From the NCBI GenBank assembly GCA_963849695.1, contig CAWKIT010000024.1, positions 1 through 64,000 on the forward strand: 64,000 bases of DNA. Reading direction: 5' to 3'. Position numbers and translations under genes: made by a program. This DNA comes from DASSUW01 sp963849695. Lineage in GTDB: Bacteria; Actinomycetota; Thermoleophilia; Solirubrobacterales; Solirubrobacteraceae. The notes under the pieces were generated by a model. It worked only from the letters and a program-made list of their open reading frames with translations. It made no database searches and had not been told where the DNA came from. Of this stretch, positions 7,765-16,133 are shown piece by piece (the stretch's first letter is position 1; each line of letters opens with the position of its first letter).

Positions 7765-8829
7765 TCAGTCCCTTCCAGGCGCCCGCGGCAGGCGGAAGTC
7801 CTCGAAGAAGTCCCAGATGATGCGTGACGCGTCGATCTCCCGCGTCACGAGCCCGGGCCCGTGCGGCGGGCCGTTCGAGCCGGGCCACGTGTGGCCGCCG
7901 TTGGACACGCGGTAGAACTGGACCTCCACCCCGCCCCGGCACCCGGTGTACGAGAAGCGGGTGACGTGCTCGCTCACCGGGGTCGCCTGCGGGCCGCGCC
8001 GGCAGTCGTCGAGCCGCGCCCAGGTCTGGACCGCGAGCGGCACCGCGTATCCCCAGCGCAGGTCGCCGTTGCCCGGGTACGGGTTGACCACGTCCTCCTG
8101 GCCGTGGAACGTGAGGACCGGCAGCGGGCGGGCCGGGCGGCAGTCCTCGACCTCGGGCACCGAGACGTCGTCGGGATCCGGGCGCCCGGCACGCAGTCCG
8201 GAATTGGGCGCTATGGCCGCGATCCTGTCGGCGATCCGGCACCCGAGGGCGGAGGCCATCCGGCCGCCGCCGGAGTGACCGGTGACGTAGGTCCGGCGGG
8301 TGTCGGTGCAGAGCTCCCGCGACACGACGTCGATCACGCGGCTGAGGAACTCGACGTCGTTCCGGGCCGTCGGGGGCGGCAGCTGGCCGGCGGTGGTCGG
8401 CACGCCCGGCACGTTCCAGGCCCAGTGTCCGTTCGGATCCGGCGGCTGCACCGGCGGCGGCAGCGGGATGTCGCCGCTCGGCGCCGCGACGATGAAGCCC
8501 TCGTCGTCCGCCACGGCACGCAGTCCGCTGACCTCCATCTGGATCGCGCCGTTCGCCTGGCTCCCGTGCAGGTTGAGGACCAAGGGCACGCGCCGCGTGC
8601 GGCGCACGCCGTCGGGGACGTACACGAGCACCGAGTACGTCGTGCCGGCGAAGCTCACATCGACCCGCGTGTCGCCCGCGACGTCCGGGCGCACGCACGG
8701 CCGCCCGCCGCGGTCGGCCGCAGCCGGCAGCGCGAACCCCGCCACGATGCCGGTGACCACCACCGCGACCGCGAGCGCCAACGCTCGCCACGACCGGTGG
8801 AGCATGCTGAACGCTCTGCTGGACCTCAT
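7765..8829 (-). CDS. Secreted PHB-depolymerase/feruloyl-esterase-like hydrolase
   Basis: This 354-residue alpha/beta hydrolase has an N-terminal signal peptide (hydrophobic ALALAVAVVVTGIVAGFALPAAA). The serine nucleophile lies in GHSGGG at about residue 195, an Asp in HGQEDVVNPY and a His in NGGHTWPG. The family (PHB depolymerase / LpqC-like) includes extracellular polyester depolymerases and feruloyl esterases. A downstream ATG at 8805 would give a shorter signal peptide and is a possible alternative start. Substrate is unassigned. Confidence 0.85.
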   Translation of the reverse strand: MRSSRAFSMLHRSWRALALAVAVVVTGIVAGFALPAAADRGGRPCVRPDVAGDTRVDVSFAGTTYSVLVYVPDGVRRTRRVPLVLNLHGSQANGAIQMEVSGLRAVADDEGFIVAAPSGDIPLPPPVQPPDPNGHWAWNVPGVPTTAGQLPPPTARNDVEFLSRVIDVVSRELCTDTRRTYVTGHSGGGRMASALGCRIADRIAAIAPNSGLRAGRPDPDDVSVPEVEDCRPARPLPVLTFHGQEDVVNPYPGNGDLRWGYAVPLAVQTWARLDDCRRGPQATPVSEHVTRFSYTGCRGGVEVQFYRVSNGGHTWPGSNGPPHGPGLVTREIDASRIIWDFFEDFRLPRAPGRD

Positions 8830-9100
8830 CCCGCCGCCTCCCCCTTTGCAGGTCTGCGCCGGTACTACCCGCGGCGTCTACCACGCAGCCATGGCGGGAG
8901 TCAGGGACGCCGCATGGACTTCGGTTAGACGGCGATGCGGAGCGCGGCCACGCCGATAAGCGCGTGGGCGACGTTGCTCAGATGCTCGCGGCCGGGAGCC
9001 CGGCCCCGGCGCACGATCGCACAGACGCGAGGTCGGGTCGCCCGCCCGGGCGGCCCGAGTCGCATACCGCGGGATCGCGGGGTGCGTCAGGATGTGAAAC

Positions 9101-10333
9101 GTGCCAAGCGCCGATGTTCCGCCCGACGTCTCGGACGCCGCCCGCTCGGTCCGCGGTGGGACGGTCACGGTCCTCTTCGCCGATGTCGAGGGCTCGACCG
9201 CGTTGCTCGAGCGCCTCGGGCAGGAGCGCTGGCTGCGTGGCCTGTCCGAGTACGAGACGCTGTTGAGCGCCAGCATCGGCGAGCACGGCGGGACGCTGGT
9301 CAAAGCGCTCGGCGACGGGCATCTGGTGGCCTTCCCGAGCGCCCGCGCGGGGTTGCGCTGTGCCATCGACGTCCAGCGCGCGCTGCCGCTCGAGGGCGCT
9401 CCCGGCCTGCGCGTGCGGATGGGAATGCACACCGGCGAGCCGGCCGTCCGCGAGGATGACCTCCACGGACGGACCGTCGTCAAGGCGGCGCGGATCGCCG
9501 ACCTCGCGCGCGGGGGCGAGATCTTCGTCTCCAGCGTGGTGCGGGAGCTCGCCGAGGCGGACGAGGACCTCGGCGAGGAGCTGTGGTTCGACGACGCCCG
9601 CGAGGTCGAGCTGCGCGGCCTGCGCGGGCGCCACATCGTCATGGCGGCACGATGGGATCCGCTCGCCCGCCGCGCCCTCCGGGTGGTGATCGCCGACGAC
9701 TCCGCGCTGGTGCGCGACGGCGTCGCCGCCGTGCTGCGGGAATGCGGCGTGCACGTCGCCGCCATCGCCTGCGATGCGGACTCGCTTTACCGCGAGGTGG
9801 AGCGCCATCGGCCGGATGTGGCGCTGGTCGACATCCGCATGCCCCCGACGGGCACGAACGAGGGCCTCGTGGCCGCCGAGCACATCGGCCGGGAGTACCC
9901 CGAGGTCGCCGTCCTCGTCCTGTCCCAGTACCTCGAGCTCGCCTATGCCGTGCATCTCGTCGAGAACGGCGAGGCGCGACGCGGCTATCTGCTCAAGGAT
10001 CGCGTGAGCGACATCGAAGTGCTGTTCGACGCCATCCGCCGGGTCGCGCACGGAGGAACCGTCGTGGACCCGGCGATCGTCGAGGAGCTCGTAGCGCGGA
10101 CAGGGGCCGCCGGCCAGCTGGCGGGGTTGACCGATCGCGAGCGCGCGGTCCTCGCGCTCATCGCCGAAGGGTTCTCCGACGCCGCGATCGCCGAGCGCGT
10201 GAACCTCACGCCGGACGAGGTGGAGAAGCACGTCGAGCAGATCTTCCTGAAGCTCGGGGTGCGCGACGAGGATGCGTCCCACCGCCGCGTCGCCGCGGTG
10301 CTCGCCTATCTGCGCGCCACGCTGGTGCGCTGA
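9101..10333 (+). CDS. Class III cyclase fused to NarL-type response regulator
   Basis: This 410-residue fusion has three parts. Residues 20-185 are a class III nucleotidyl cyclase homology domain with metal-binding Asp28 in FADVEGST and Asp72 in ALGDGH; the usual VNxAAR signature reads VVKAAR, so the Asn that contacts substrate is missing. Residues 193-315 are a receiver domain with acidic pair 199-200, phospho-acceptor Asp244 in LVDIRMP and the conserved Lys in LLKDRV. Residues 335-400 are a LuxR/NarL helix-turn-helix (LTDRERAVLALIAEGFSDAAIAERV). Activity of the cyclase is uncertain. The product probably converts phosphorelay input into transcription. The start is GTG with no strong Shine-Dalgarno sequence. 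A NarL-type kinase lies at 11923. Confidence 0.85.
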   Translation: MPSADVPPDVSDAARSVRGGTVTVLFADVEGSTALLERLGQERWLRGLSEYETLLSASIGEHGGTLVKALGDGHLVAFPSARAGLRCAIDVQRALPLEGAPGLRVRMGMHTGEPAVREDDLHGRTVVKAARIADLARGGEIFVSSVVRELAEADEDLGEELWFDDAREVELRGLRGRHIVMAARWDPLARRALRVVIADDSALVRDGVAAVLRECGVHVAAIACDADSLYREVERHRPDVALVDIRMPPTGTNEGLVAAEHIGREYPEVAVLVLSQYLELAYAVHLVENGEARRGYLLKDRVSDIEVLFDAIRRVAHGGTVVDPAIVEELVARTGAAGQLAGLTDRERAVLALIAEGFSDAAIAERVNLTPDEVEKHVEQIFLKLGVRDEDASHRRVAAVLAYLRATLVR

Positions 10334-10372
10334 GTGCGCGGCGGCGTGGTCCCACCTGCCTCGCCCGGCTCG

Positions 10373-10406
10373 GCCCGCCGGTAAGAACCGGAACCGACCG
10401 GCGGGC
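10373..10406. terminator. Bidirectional stem-loop between convergent genes
   Basis: GCCCGCCGGT (10373-10382) and ACCGGCGGGC (10397-10406) form a perfect 10-bp stem with a 14-nt loop between the stops of the cyclase fusion and the patatin gene. There is no T tract, as is common in high-GC actinobacteria. Confidence 0.6.
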
Positions 10407-10409
10407 GAG

Positions 10410-11924
10410 TCAGCGCAGCAGGGCCCGCCCCGCGCGCAGCAGGATGCGCGCCATCCGCAGCCGCGCACGCCACGGGAGGTCGCGCTGCCCGGCCTGTCCA
10501 CGGCGTACGTCCTGCCAGCGCTCGGGGCGGCGCCTCTCGATCGCGGCGGCCGCCGCCTGCACAGCTCCGTCCGGCAGGCCGCAGGCGCCAAGGCCGTCAT
10601 TGCACCAGGCCAGCGTGCTCTCGTAGCCGAGGGCGAAGTCGCTGCGCCGCAGGTCCCGGTCGAGGAAGCCGCCGAAGTCGCCCATCAGCTCGCCTGCCAG
10701 CAGGTCCGTCACCCCGCTGTCCGCGTGCTTGGCGAGCAGCAATGGCGAGATGACGTCGACCGCGACGTGCTGCTTGCCGCGCAGCCCGCCGATGTCTTCG
10801 ACCGCACGCCGCAACAGCTCGCCGGCCGGCCGCTCGTCGTCCTCCTCCGATGCCGGGTCGCCGTCGCCGTCGCCGCGGAGCTTGCCCCGATCGCCGGAGA
10901 TACGCTCGAGCAGCGCGCGCAGACCGTCGCGCGCCTCCTCCGAGAGGTGGCCGTCGATCGCGTCCGACAGCTGCCCGATCCAGTCGAGTCGGTAGTTGTC
11001 GCGCTCGATCTTGCGCACGTCGTCGTAGAGCGCCTGCTCGGGAGGGACCGTGAGCGCCCGCGCGAGCCCATGGCCCCAGCTCGGGTCGTAGTCGCGGTCG
11101 CTCCACTCCTCGGCGGCGGAGGGCTCCTCCGAGCGCGGGTCGATCAGGAGGTTCAGGCGGTGCGCGTCCTCGGGCCCGTCGTCGTCGACCGCCCGCGCCG
11201 CGGCCAGGACTCTGCCCAGCGGCTCCGACTGGATCTGGCCGCCGTCGGAGTACCACAACCAGCCCGACCGCGGCAGGTTCGTGATGCCCTGCCGCTCGTA
11301 CTCGTCCCTGTCGGCGCGGCGGTCGAGCACTCTCGGCGCGAAGGCCCCGGGATGCGACGCGGAGGCGAGCACGGTCTCGAGCGGCGAGCTTCCCCGCGGC
11401 TCCAGCAGCTGCGCCGTGCCGCCGCCGGGCTCGAGCCGGAAGTCCTTCCAATCGGCGAACGTCACACCCGTCACGGGCTCGTCCCGGCGCAGGCCGTGGA
11501 TGTCGTAGGTCAGCCCGCGCAGGCCGGTGAGCGCGATGTGGAGCATCAGCGGATGGCGCTGGGCGGCACCGCGCCTGCCGCTCTCGAGCAGCTCCGGCAG
11601 CTCGCGCCGGACACGCGCCAGCGACAGCGGCCCTCGCGCACCGCCCCGCAGCAGGGTGTCGACCGTCACGCGGTCCACCCACGCCTCGTGGAGGAGCCGA
11701 CAGCCATCGGCCCCCTCGAGCAGCGAATGGGCGGCGATCAGCCCCACGATCGAGCCGGCCGACGCTCCGCCGATGGCGTCGACGCGGACGTCGACCCCAT
11801 GGTCGTCGCGGATGCACTCGAGCGCGGCGAGCAGCGCGGCGCTCGCGCCCGCCTGGTACGCGCCGAGCGAGGCACCCCCCGACAGCGTCAAGCAGACGCG
11901 CAAAGCACTGGGCATTGGCGACAT
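10410..11924 (-). CDS. Patatin-like phospholipase
   Basis: This 504-residue protein has the patatin fold at its N-terminus: the glycine-rich oxyanion segment TLSGGASLGAYQAG (13-26), the serine nucleophile Ser55 in GASAG and the dyad Asp in YSDGG at about residue 245. The long C-terminal half is typical of the actinobacterial patatin subfamily. It is predicted to be a Ser-Asp lipid acyl hydrolase and no signal peptide is visible. Two ATGs at 11924 and 11915 are both plausible starts. The first overlaps the start codon of the divergent kinase gene, leaving no promoter space between them. Confidence 0.85.
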   Translation of the reverse strand: MSPMPSALRVCLTLSGGASLGAYQAGASAALLAALECIRDDHGVDVRVDAIGGASAGSIVGLIAAHSLLEGADGCRLLHEAWVDRVTVDTLLRGGARGPLSLARVRRELPELLESGRRGAAQRHPLMLHIALTGLRGLTYDIHGLRRDEPVTGVTFADWKDFRLEPGGGTAQLLEPRGSSPLETVLASASHPGAFAPRVLDRRADRDEYERQGITNLPRSGWLWYSDGGQIQSEPLGRVLAAARAVDDDGPEDAHRLNLLIDPRSEEPSAAEEWSDRDYDPSWGHGLARALTVPPEQALYDDVRKIERDNYRLDWIGQLSDAIDGHLSEEARDGLRALLERISGDRGKLRGDGDGDPASEEDDERPAGELLRRAVEDIGGLRGKQHVAVDVISPLLLAKHADSGVTDLLAGELMGDFGGFLDRDLRRSDFALGYESTLAWCNDGLGACGLPDGAVQAAAAAIERRRPERWQDVRRGQAGQRDLPWRARLRMARILLRAGRALLR

Positions 11925-13038
11925 GTGCCCGGCAGCGCCCGGCCTGAATCGCGGACGTAGACTCGCGTCCATCGGCATCTCCGAAGGCAGGCAGCAGGAG
12001 GAGCGGCTGCAGGCGGTGATCGACTCGTCGCCGCTTGCGCTCGTCGAGTTCGGCCTCGACACGCGGATACGGCTGTGGAACCCCGCGGCCGAGCGGATCT
12101 TCGGCTGGACGCGCGAGGAGATCGTCGGACGCGGCGGCCTTCCGATGGCGCCGCCGGAGAAACGCGCGGAGAGCGAGGAGCTGTTCGTGCGCGTGCGCGC
12201 GGGCGAGTGGGTGAACGACTACGAGACCGTGCGCCGGCGCAAGGACGGAGCGCTGGTGCCCGTCTCGATCGCGGCAGCCCCGGTCAGGGACGCCTCGGGC
12301 CGGGTCGTCGGCAACATGGTCGCGTACACCGACATCACCGAGCGCAAGGCACAGGAGGCGGAGGTCCATCGCCTCAACGACGAGCTCCACGCCCGGCTCG
12401 AGGAGCTCGCCGCGTCGCGGGCGCGAATCGTCGCCGCGGGCGACGTCGAGCGGCGCCGGCTCGAGCGCAATCTCCACGACGGCGCGCAGCAGCGGCTGGT
12501 CACGCTCGCACTGTCGCTGCGGCTCGCGCTGGCGAAGCTCGAGTCCGATCCCGGCGCCGCGCACACGATGCTCGCGAACGCCGGCGACGAGCTGGCGCTC
12601 GCGCTCGACGAGCTGCGCGAGCTCGCGCGCGGCCTCCATCCCGCGGTGCTCACCGATCGCGGGCTGCAACCGGCGGTGGAGATGCTCGCGGGCCGCGCGC
12701 CGGTCGTCGTGGAGATCGAGGAGATTCCCGGCGAGCGGCTGCCGGAGCCCGTCGAAGCCGCCGCCTACTACCTGATCGCCGAGGCGCTGACCAACGTCGC
12801 CAAGTACGCCGCGGCGTCGACCGTGCGGGTGCGGGTCGCCGCCGGCGATGCCGCCGTGCTCGTCGAGGTGACCGACGACGGCGTCGGGGGCGCCGACCCG
12901 GCGAACGGGTCGGGCCTCCGCGGCCTGGCCGACCGGGTCGAGGCACTGGCCGGCTCGCTCGTCGTGGTCAGCCCCGCCGGCGGCGGGACCTCGCTGCGGG
13001 CCGAGATCCCGACGCTCAGCGCGCGACCGCGGCGCTGA
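11923..13038 (+). CDS. PAS-domain sensor histidine kinase, NarL/DegS type
   Basis: This 371-residue soluble kinase has one PAS domain (about 25-142, ending in the PAC-like motif YTDITERK), then a HisKA_3 dimerisation domain with phospho-acceptor His185 in LERNLHDGAQQR, and a HATPase_c domain with EALTNVAKYA and the G-boxes DDGVGG and GLRGLADRV. No membrane segment is present, so the signal is cytoplasmic. No partner response regulator is adjacent. The receiver/LuxR fusion at 9101 is the nearest candidate. The ATG used here overlaps the divergent patatin start, so the real promoter must lie inside the patatin reading frame or a later start is used. Confidence 0.85.
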   Translation: MCPAAPGLNRGRRLASIGISEGRQQEERLQAVIDSSPLALVEFGLDTRIRLWNPAAERIFGWTREEIVGRGGLPMAPPEKRAESEELFVRVRAGEWVNDYETVRRRKDGALVPVSIAAAPVRDASGRVVGNMVAYTDITERKAQEAEVHRLNDELHARLEELAASRARIVAAGDVERRRLERNLHDGAQQRLVTLALSLRLALAKLESDPGAAHTMLANAGDELALALDELRELARGLHPAVLTDRGLQPAVEMLAGRAPVVVEIEEIPGERLPEPVEAAAYYLIAEALTNVAKYAAASTVRVRVAAGDAAVLVEVTDDGVGGADPANGSGLRGLADRVEALAGSLVVVSPAGGGTSLRAEIPTLSARPRR

Positions 13039-13217
13039 CCGTCGCGGCCGGCGCCTCGGGGAGGAGCTCCGCGTGCGCTTTGGTCTGCTTGTAGATGACT
13101 GGTTCCGCGCTCGCGCACGTGGCGGTGGGCCGCTGCGGCGCTGGTGTTGTGCGCACGCTCCCGCTACCGCTCGGCGGCGAGGTGGGCCCGCCGCGGTCGG
13201 GCGCGGTGGGCCCAGCG

Positions 13218-13231
13218 AACTGCGGCTGGGT
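13218..13231 (+). repeat. AACTGCGGCTGGGT repeat, copy 1
   Basis: This direct copy of a 14-nt motif has a matching inverted copy at 13534-13547 and a second inverted pair at 60612-60671. Similarity to the 13534 copy extends further (GGGTGGGGA). Confidence 0.6.
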
Positions 13232-13282
13232 GGGGAGCGGCGACGACGCCGAGGCGGCCCGTCCGATAGCCGCGCCCGGTCC

Positions 13283-13302
13283 CGTTGTGGATTTCCACAA
13301 CG
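13283..13302. repeat. Perfect 20-bp palindrome
   Basis: CGTTGTGGATTTCCACAACG has 9-bp perfect arms around TT. Weaker symmetry extends outward (CCGGTCC on the left, GGGCCGG on the right). It lies between the two AACTGCGGCTGGGT copies and has no flanking promoter or gene that it could clearly serve. Confidence 0.6.
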
Positions 13303-13409
13303 AGGGCCGGCAAATCAGGCCGGCGAGCGCGTGCGAACCGCCGCCGACAGCGCTTGGGATGTGCATTCGGACCTCTACACCAGCCGTTGGGCGCGGTTCG
13401 AGGTAAGCC

Positions 13410-13448
13410 GTCCTGCCCTGGTGTCGACATTCGATACCAGGGCAGGAC
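13410..13448. repeat. Long near-perfect hairpin with 3-nt loop
   Basis: GTCCTGCCCTGGT (13410-13422) pairs perfectly with 13436-13448. Counting one G-T wobble, the stem continues through TCGA/TCGA to give 18 paired positions around the loop CAT. It has no T tract and does not follow a gene, so a terminator role is doubtful. Confidence 0.6.
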
Positions 13449-13533
13449 AGCTCCACATTGGAGATTCCTACAACGCCGAAGCCCGGCCACGGCGCCGACG
13501 GCCCGGCCGCGCGGGCCGCTCCCCCGCTTCCCC

Positions 13534-13547
13534 ACCCAGCCGCAGTT
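13534..13547 (-). repeat. AACTGCGGCTGGGT repeat, copy 2 (inverted)
   Basis: The plus strand reads ACCCAGCCGCAGTT. It is oriented against copy 1 and lies 302 bp from it. The flank GGCCCGGCCGCGCGGGCC resembles the centre of the 60612-60671 element. Confidence 0.6.
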
Positions 13548-13631
13548 GGCCGGCGTCGCCAGCCACCACACGCTGCGTCGATTTCGCCGCGCCACGCCGG
13601 CCTGACCAGCCCGTGACCGCCGGCACCCCGT

Positions 13632-13819
13632 CCGCGCTCGAATCGCAACACGAACGCCTCGTGGTTGATGCCCGCCGCCGGGAACGTGATCTCGTCCTCG
13701 GGCACGCCGACCAGTTTCGCGAGCTGCGCAACGGTGTACTGCACCGAGTGGCACAGCCCGACGACCTGCGAGGTCGGGGGGCCGGCGTAGATCGTCCGAT
13801 GCGCGCGATCTTGAGTCAT
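13632..13819 (-). pseudogene. Remnant of GH4 alpha-galactosidase/alpha-glucosidase-type gene
   Basis: About 60 codons read RTIYAGPPTSQVVGLCHSVQ...GVPEDEITFPAAGINHEAFVLRFER. The CHSVQ and GINHxAF segments are the conserved core of NAD- and metal-dependent family-4 glycosidases, including the metal-binding Cys and His. The usual protein has about 430 residues. Everything before this core and everything after FER is missing, and the downstream end runs straight into the palindrome array. An ATG at 13819 exists but the product could not fold as an enzyme. It is probably a decayed gene. Confidence 0.65.
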
Positions 13820-13885
13820 CGCTCGGTGGTCGCCAAGGTCTAAGCCACACGAAACCGGCATGCCGGCCGCGGATGCTGGGTAGCC

Positions 13886-16087
13886 ATGTGGACGATGCTT
13901 CGAGTGGGGGGACTGCTGACGAGCTTGCTCGTGCTGGCCGTGATGGCCGCTCCGGCCGGCGCCGCCCCGCCGGCGCCCGGAGCGCCGGGCGCCGTGCACA
14001 CCTGGGCGCCGGCCGACAAGCACGGCTTCGGCACCTCGCAGCAGCTCACGAGCCACGCCTCCTTCACGCTGCGCGCCGCCTCCCTGACCGAGATCTACTA
14101 CCCGGACCTCAGCACGCCGGCTTTCCGCGGGCTGCAGTTCGTGGTGACCGACGGGAAGACGTTCGCAGACCGGGAGACGGTGGACGACGACCCGCGGCAC
14201 ATCGAGCCGGTGGCGCCGGGCGTGTCCGCCCACGTCGAGCCGGACGGCTCGCTCGCGTTCCGGCAGGTGACGAGCACGTCCCGGTGGCGGCTGACGAAGA
14301 CCTGGATCACCGATCCCGCGCGCGCGACCGTGCTCGCGCGCGTGCGTTTCGAGTCCCTGACCGGTACGCCGCTCCAGCTCTACGTGCTCGCCGATCCGGC
14401 GCCCGGCAACGACGGCAACGACGACCTCGGGACCAGCGGCAGCCACGACCTCGTCGCCTACGACGAGGCCGCCGCCACCGCGGTCGCGGCCACGCCGGGC
14501 CTGCGCCGGACCACGAGCGGCTACCGTGGCTCCGCGAGCGACCCGTGGCGCGCTCTGGAGGCGATGGAGAACCTCCACCCGTACGACGCGGTCGAGCCCG
14601 GCAACGTCGTCCAGGCCGCCGCCACCGCCCTCGACGGCAAGCGACACCAGACCATGACCCTGGCGATCGGCTTGGGGCCCGACCAGGCCGCTGCCCGCGC
14701 CACCGCCACCCGCTCGCTCGACGGCGGGTTCGCGCAGGCCGAGCGGCGCTACCACGAAGGCTGGGAGGACTACCGCTCCGAGCTCGCGACGCCACCCGCC
14801 AGCGTCGCCGGCGACGCCGAGCTGCGCGCCGTCTACGAGCAGTCGCTGCTGGTGCTCGCCGCATCGGAGGACAAGACCTACCGCGGCGCGTCGATCGCCT
14901 CGCCCAGCATGCCGTGGATCTGGGGCACCCTGAAGCTCGAGCCGGATCAGCGCTCGGGCCCGTACCACCTCGTCTGGCCTCGCGACCTCTACCACGTGGC
15001 CACCGCGCAGAAGGCCGCGGGCGACGACGACGCGGCCGACCGCTTGCTGGACTACCTGTGGCAGGTACAGAAGCCGGCCGGAGACTGGTGGCAGAACACA
15101 TTCGTCAACGGCACCGAGAAGTGGACGACCGAGCAGCTCGACCAGGTCTCGCTCCCGATCGTGCTCGCCTGGTGGCTGGGCCGCACGGACGCGGACGACT
15201 GGGACCACGTCGAGCGGGCCGCCGACTACCTCGTGAACAACGAGGACCGGCCGCGCAGCAATCAGGAGCGCTGGGAGAACCAGGACGGCTACTCGCCCAA
15301 CACGATCGCCACCGAGATCGCCGGCCTGATCTGCGCCGCCGACATCGCGCGCAGGAATGGCGAGCCGGGCAAGGCGGCAGCGTACGAGACGCTCGCCGAC
15401 GAGTGGCAGCGGCAAGTCGAGAGCTGGACCGCGACCACGAACGGCCCGTACTCGCCCCGGCCGTACTACCTGCGTGTGACCAAGGACGGGATGCCGGACA
15501 ACCCCACGACCTACAACCTCGGCGACAACTTCGACCGCCCCGTCGACCAGCGCGAGATCGTCGACAACTCGTTCCTGGGTCTGGTCCTGTTCGGCGTCAA
15601 GCCGTGGAACCACCCGACGGTGCTCAACTCGCTGATCGTCGGCGACCGCACGAGCGCCTATCCCCTGGCCGTCGCCACCCCGAGCGGGACTTCGTGGCAT
15701 CGCTTCACGTTCGACGGCTACGGCGAGCAGCCCGATGGCGGCGACTGGGACCTGTTCTTCGACAACCCGGAGGGCCAGACGCGCGGGCGCCTGTGGCCGC
15801 TGCTGAGCGGTGAGCGCGGCGAGTACGAGCTGCTTGCGGGCGGCGAACCGAATCGCCACCTGCGCACGATCGCCAACACGGCCAACGACGGGCTGATGCT
15901 GCCCGAGCAGATCTGGGACGACGTGCCGCCGCCCGGCGAGACGTCCGGGCGCGGCACGCGGTCGGCGACGCCGCTGGCCTGGACGCACGCCCAGTTCATA
16001 CGGCTGGCATGGTCGATCGACGCCGGCAGGCCCATCGAGCGGCCCTCGGTGGTCAGCTGCCGTTACACCGGTGTGAACTGTCCCTAG
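13886..16087 (+). CDS. Secreted GH15 glucoamylase/glucodextranase
   Basis: This 733-residue exported enzyme starts with a signal peptide (LLTSLLVLAVMAAPAGAA). A beta-sandwich N-terminal domain of the glucodextranase_N type covers about 37-300, and the (alpha/alpha)6 GH15 catalytic domain about 305-715. The general acid is Glu464 in RWENQDGYSPNTIA and the general base Glu674 in LPEQIWDD. The HLVWPRDLYH segment is the substrate-binding signature of the family. It should release glucose from the non-reducing ends of alpha-glucans. With the secreted GH13 enzyme at 48351 it indicates extracellular starch or glycogen use. Confidence 0.92.
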   Translation: MWTMLRVGGLLTSLLVLAVMAAPAGAAPPAPGAPGAVHTWAPADKHGFGTSQQLTSHASFTLRAASLTEIYYPDLSTPAFRGLQFVVTDGKTFADRETVDDDPRHIEPVAPGVSAHVEPDGSLAFRQVTSTSRWRLTKTWITDPARATVLARVRFESLTGTPLQLYVLADPAPGNDGNDDLGTSGSHDLVAYDEAAATAVAATPGLRRTTSGYRGSASDPWRALEAMENLHPYDAVEPGNVVQAAATALDGKRHQTMTLAIGLGPDQAAARATATRSLDGGFAQAERRYHEGWEDYRSELATPPASVAGDAELRAVYEQSLLVLAASEDKTYRGASIASPSMPWIWGTLKLEPDQRSGPYHLVWPRDLYHVATAQKAAGDDDAADRLLDYLWQVQKPAGDWWQNTFVNGTEKWTTEQLDQVSLPIVLAWWLGRTDADDWDHVERAADYLVNNEDRPRSNQERWENQDGYSPNTIATEIAGLICAADIARRNGEPGKAAAYETLADEWQRQVESWTATTNGPYSPRPYYLRVTKDGMPDNPTTYNLGDNFDRPVDQREIVDNSFLGLVLFGVKPWNHPTVLNSLIVGDRTSAYPLAVATPSGTSWHRFTFDGYGEQPDGGDWDLFFDNPEGQTRGRLWPLLSGERGEYELLAGGEPNRHLRTIANTANDGLMLPEQIWDDVPPPGETSGRGTRSATPLAWTHAQFIRLAWSIDAGRPIERPSVVSCRYTGVNCP

Positions 16088-16133
16088 ACCGGCGCCCGTC
16101 GCCCGTGTCAGACGTACGACCGCGTCGCGCCGC

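Larger units (their letters stand above)
13039..13885. other. Palindrome-rich intergenic region, 847 bp
   Basis: No intact gene is visible. The region holds an inverted pair of the AACTGCGGCTGGGT repeat (13218-13231 and 13534-13547), a 20-bp palindrome at 13283-13302, a long hairpin at 13410-13448 and a minus-strand GH4 glycosidase remnant at 13632-13819. A minus-strand open frame (13016-13140) overlaps the kinase 3' end but matches no family I recognise. The region looks like a landing site for repeats that removed most of a glycosidase gene. Confidence 0.6.

Noticed and set aside
13016..13140. Minus-strand frame containing EPVIYKQTKAHAELLPEAP
   Set aside because: It reads like coding sequence but matches no family I can name and overlaps the kinase 3' end, so it is not called as a gene.
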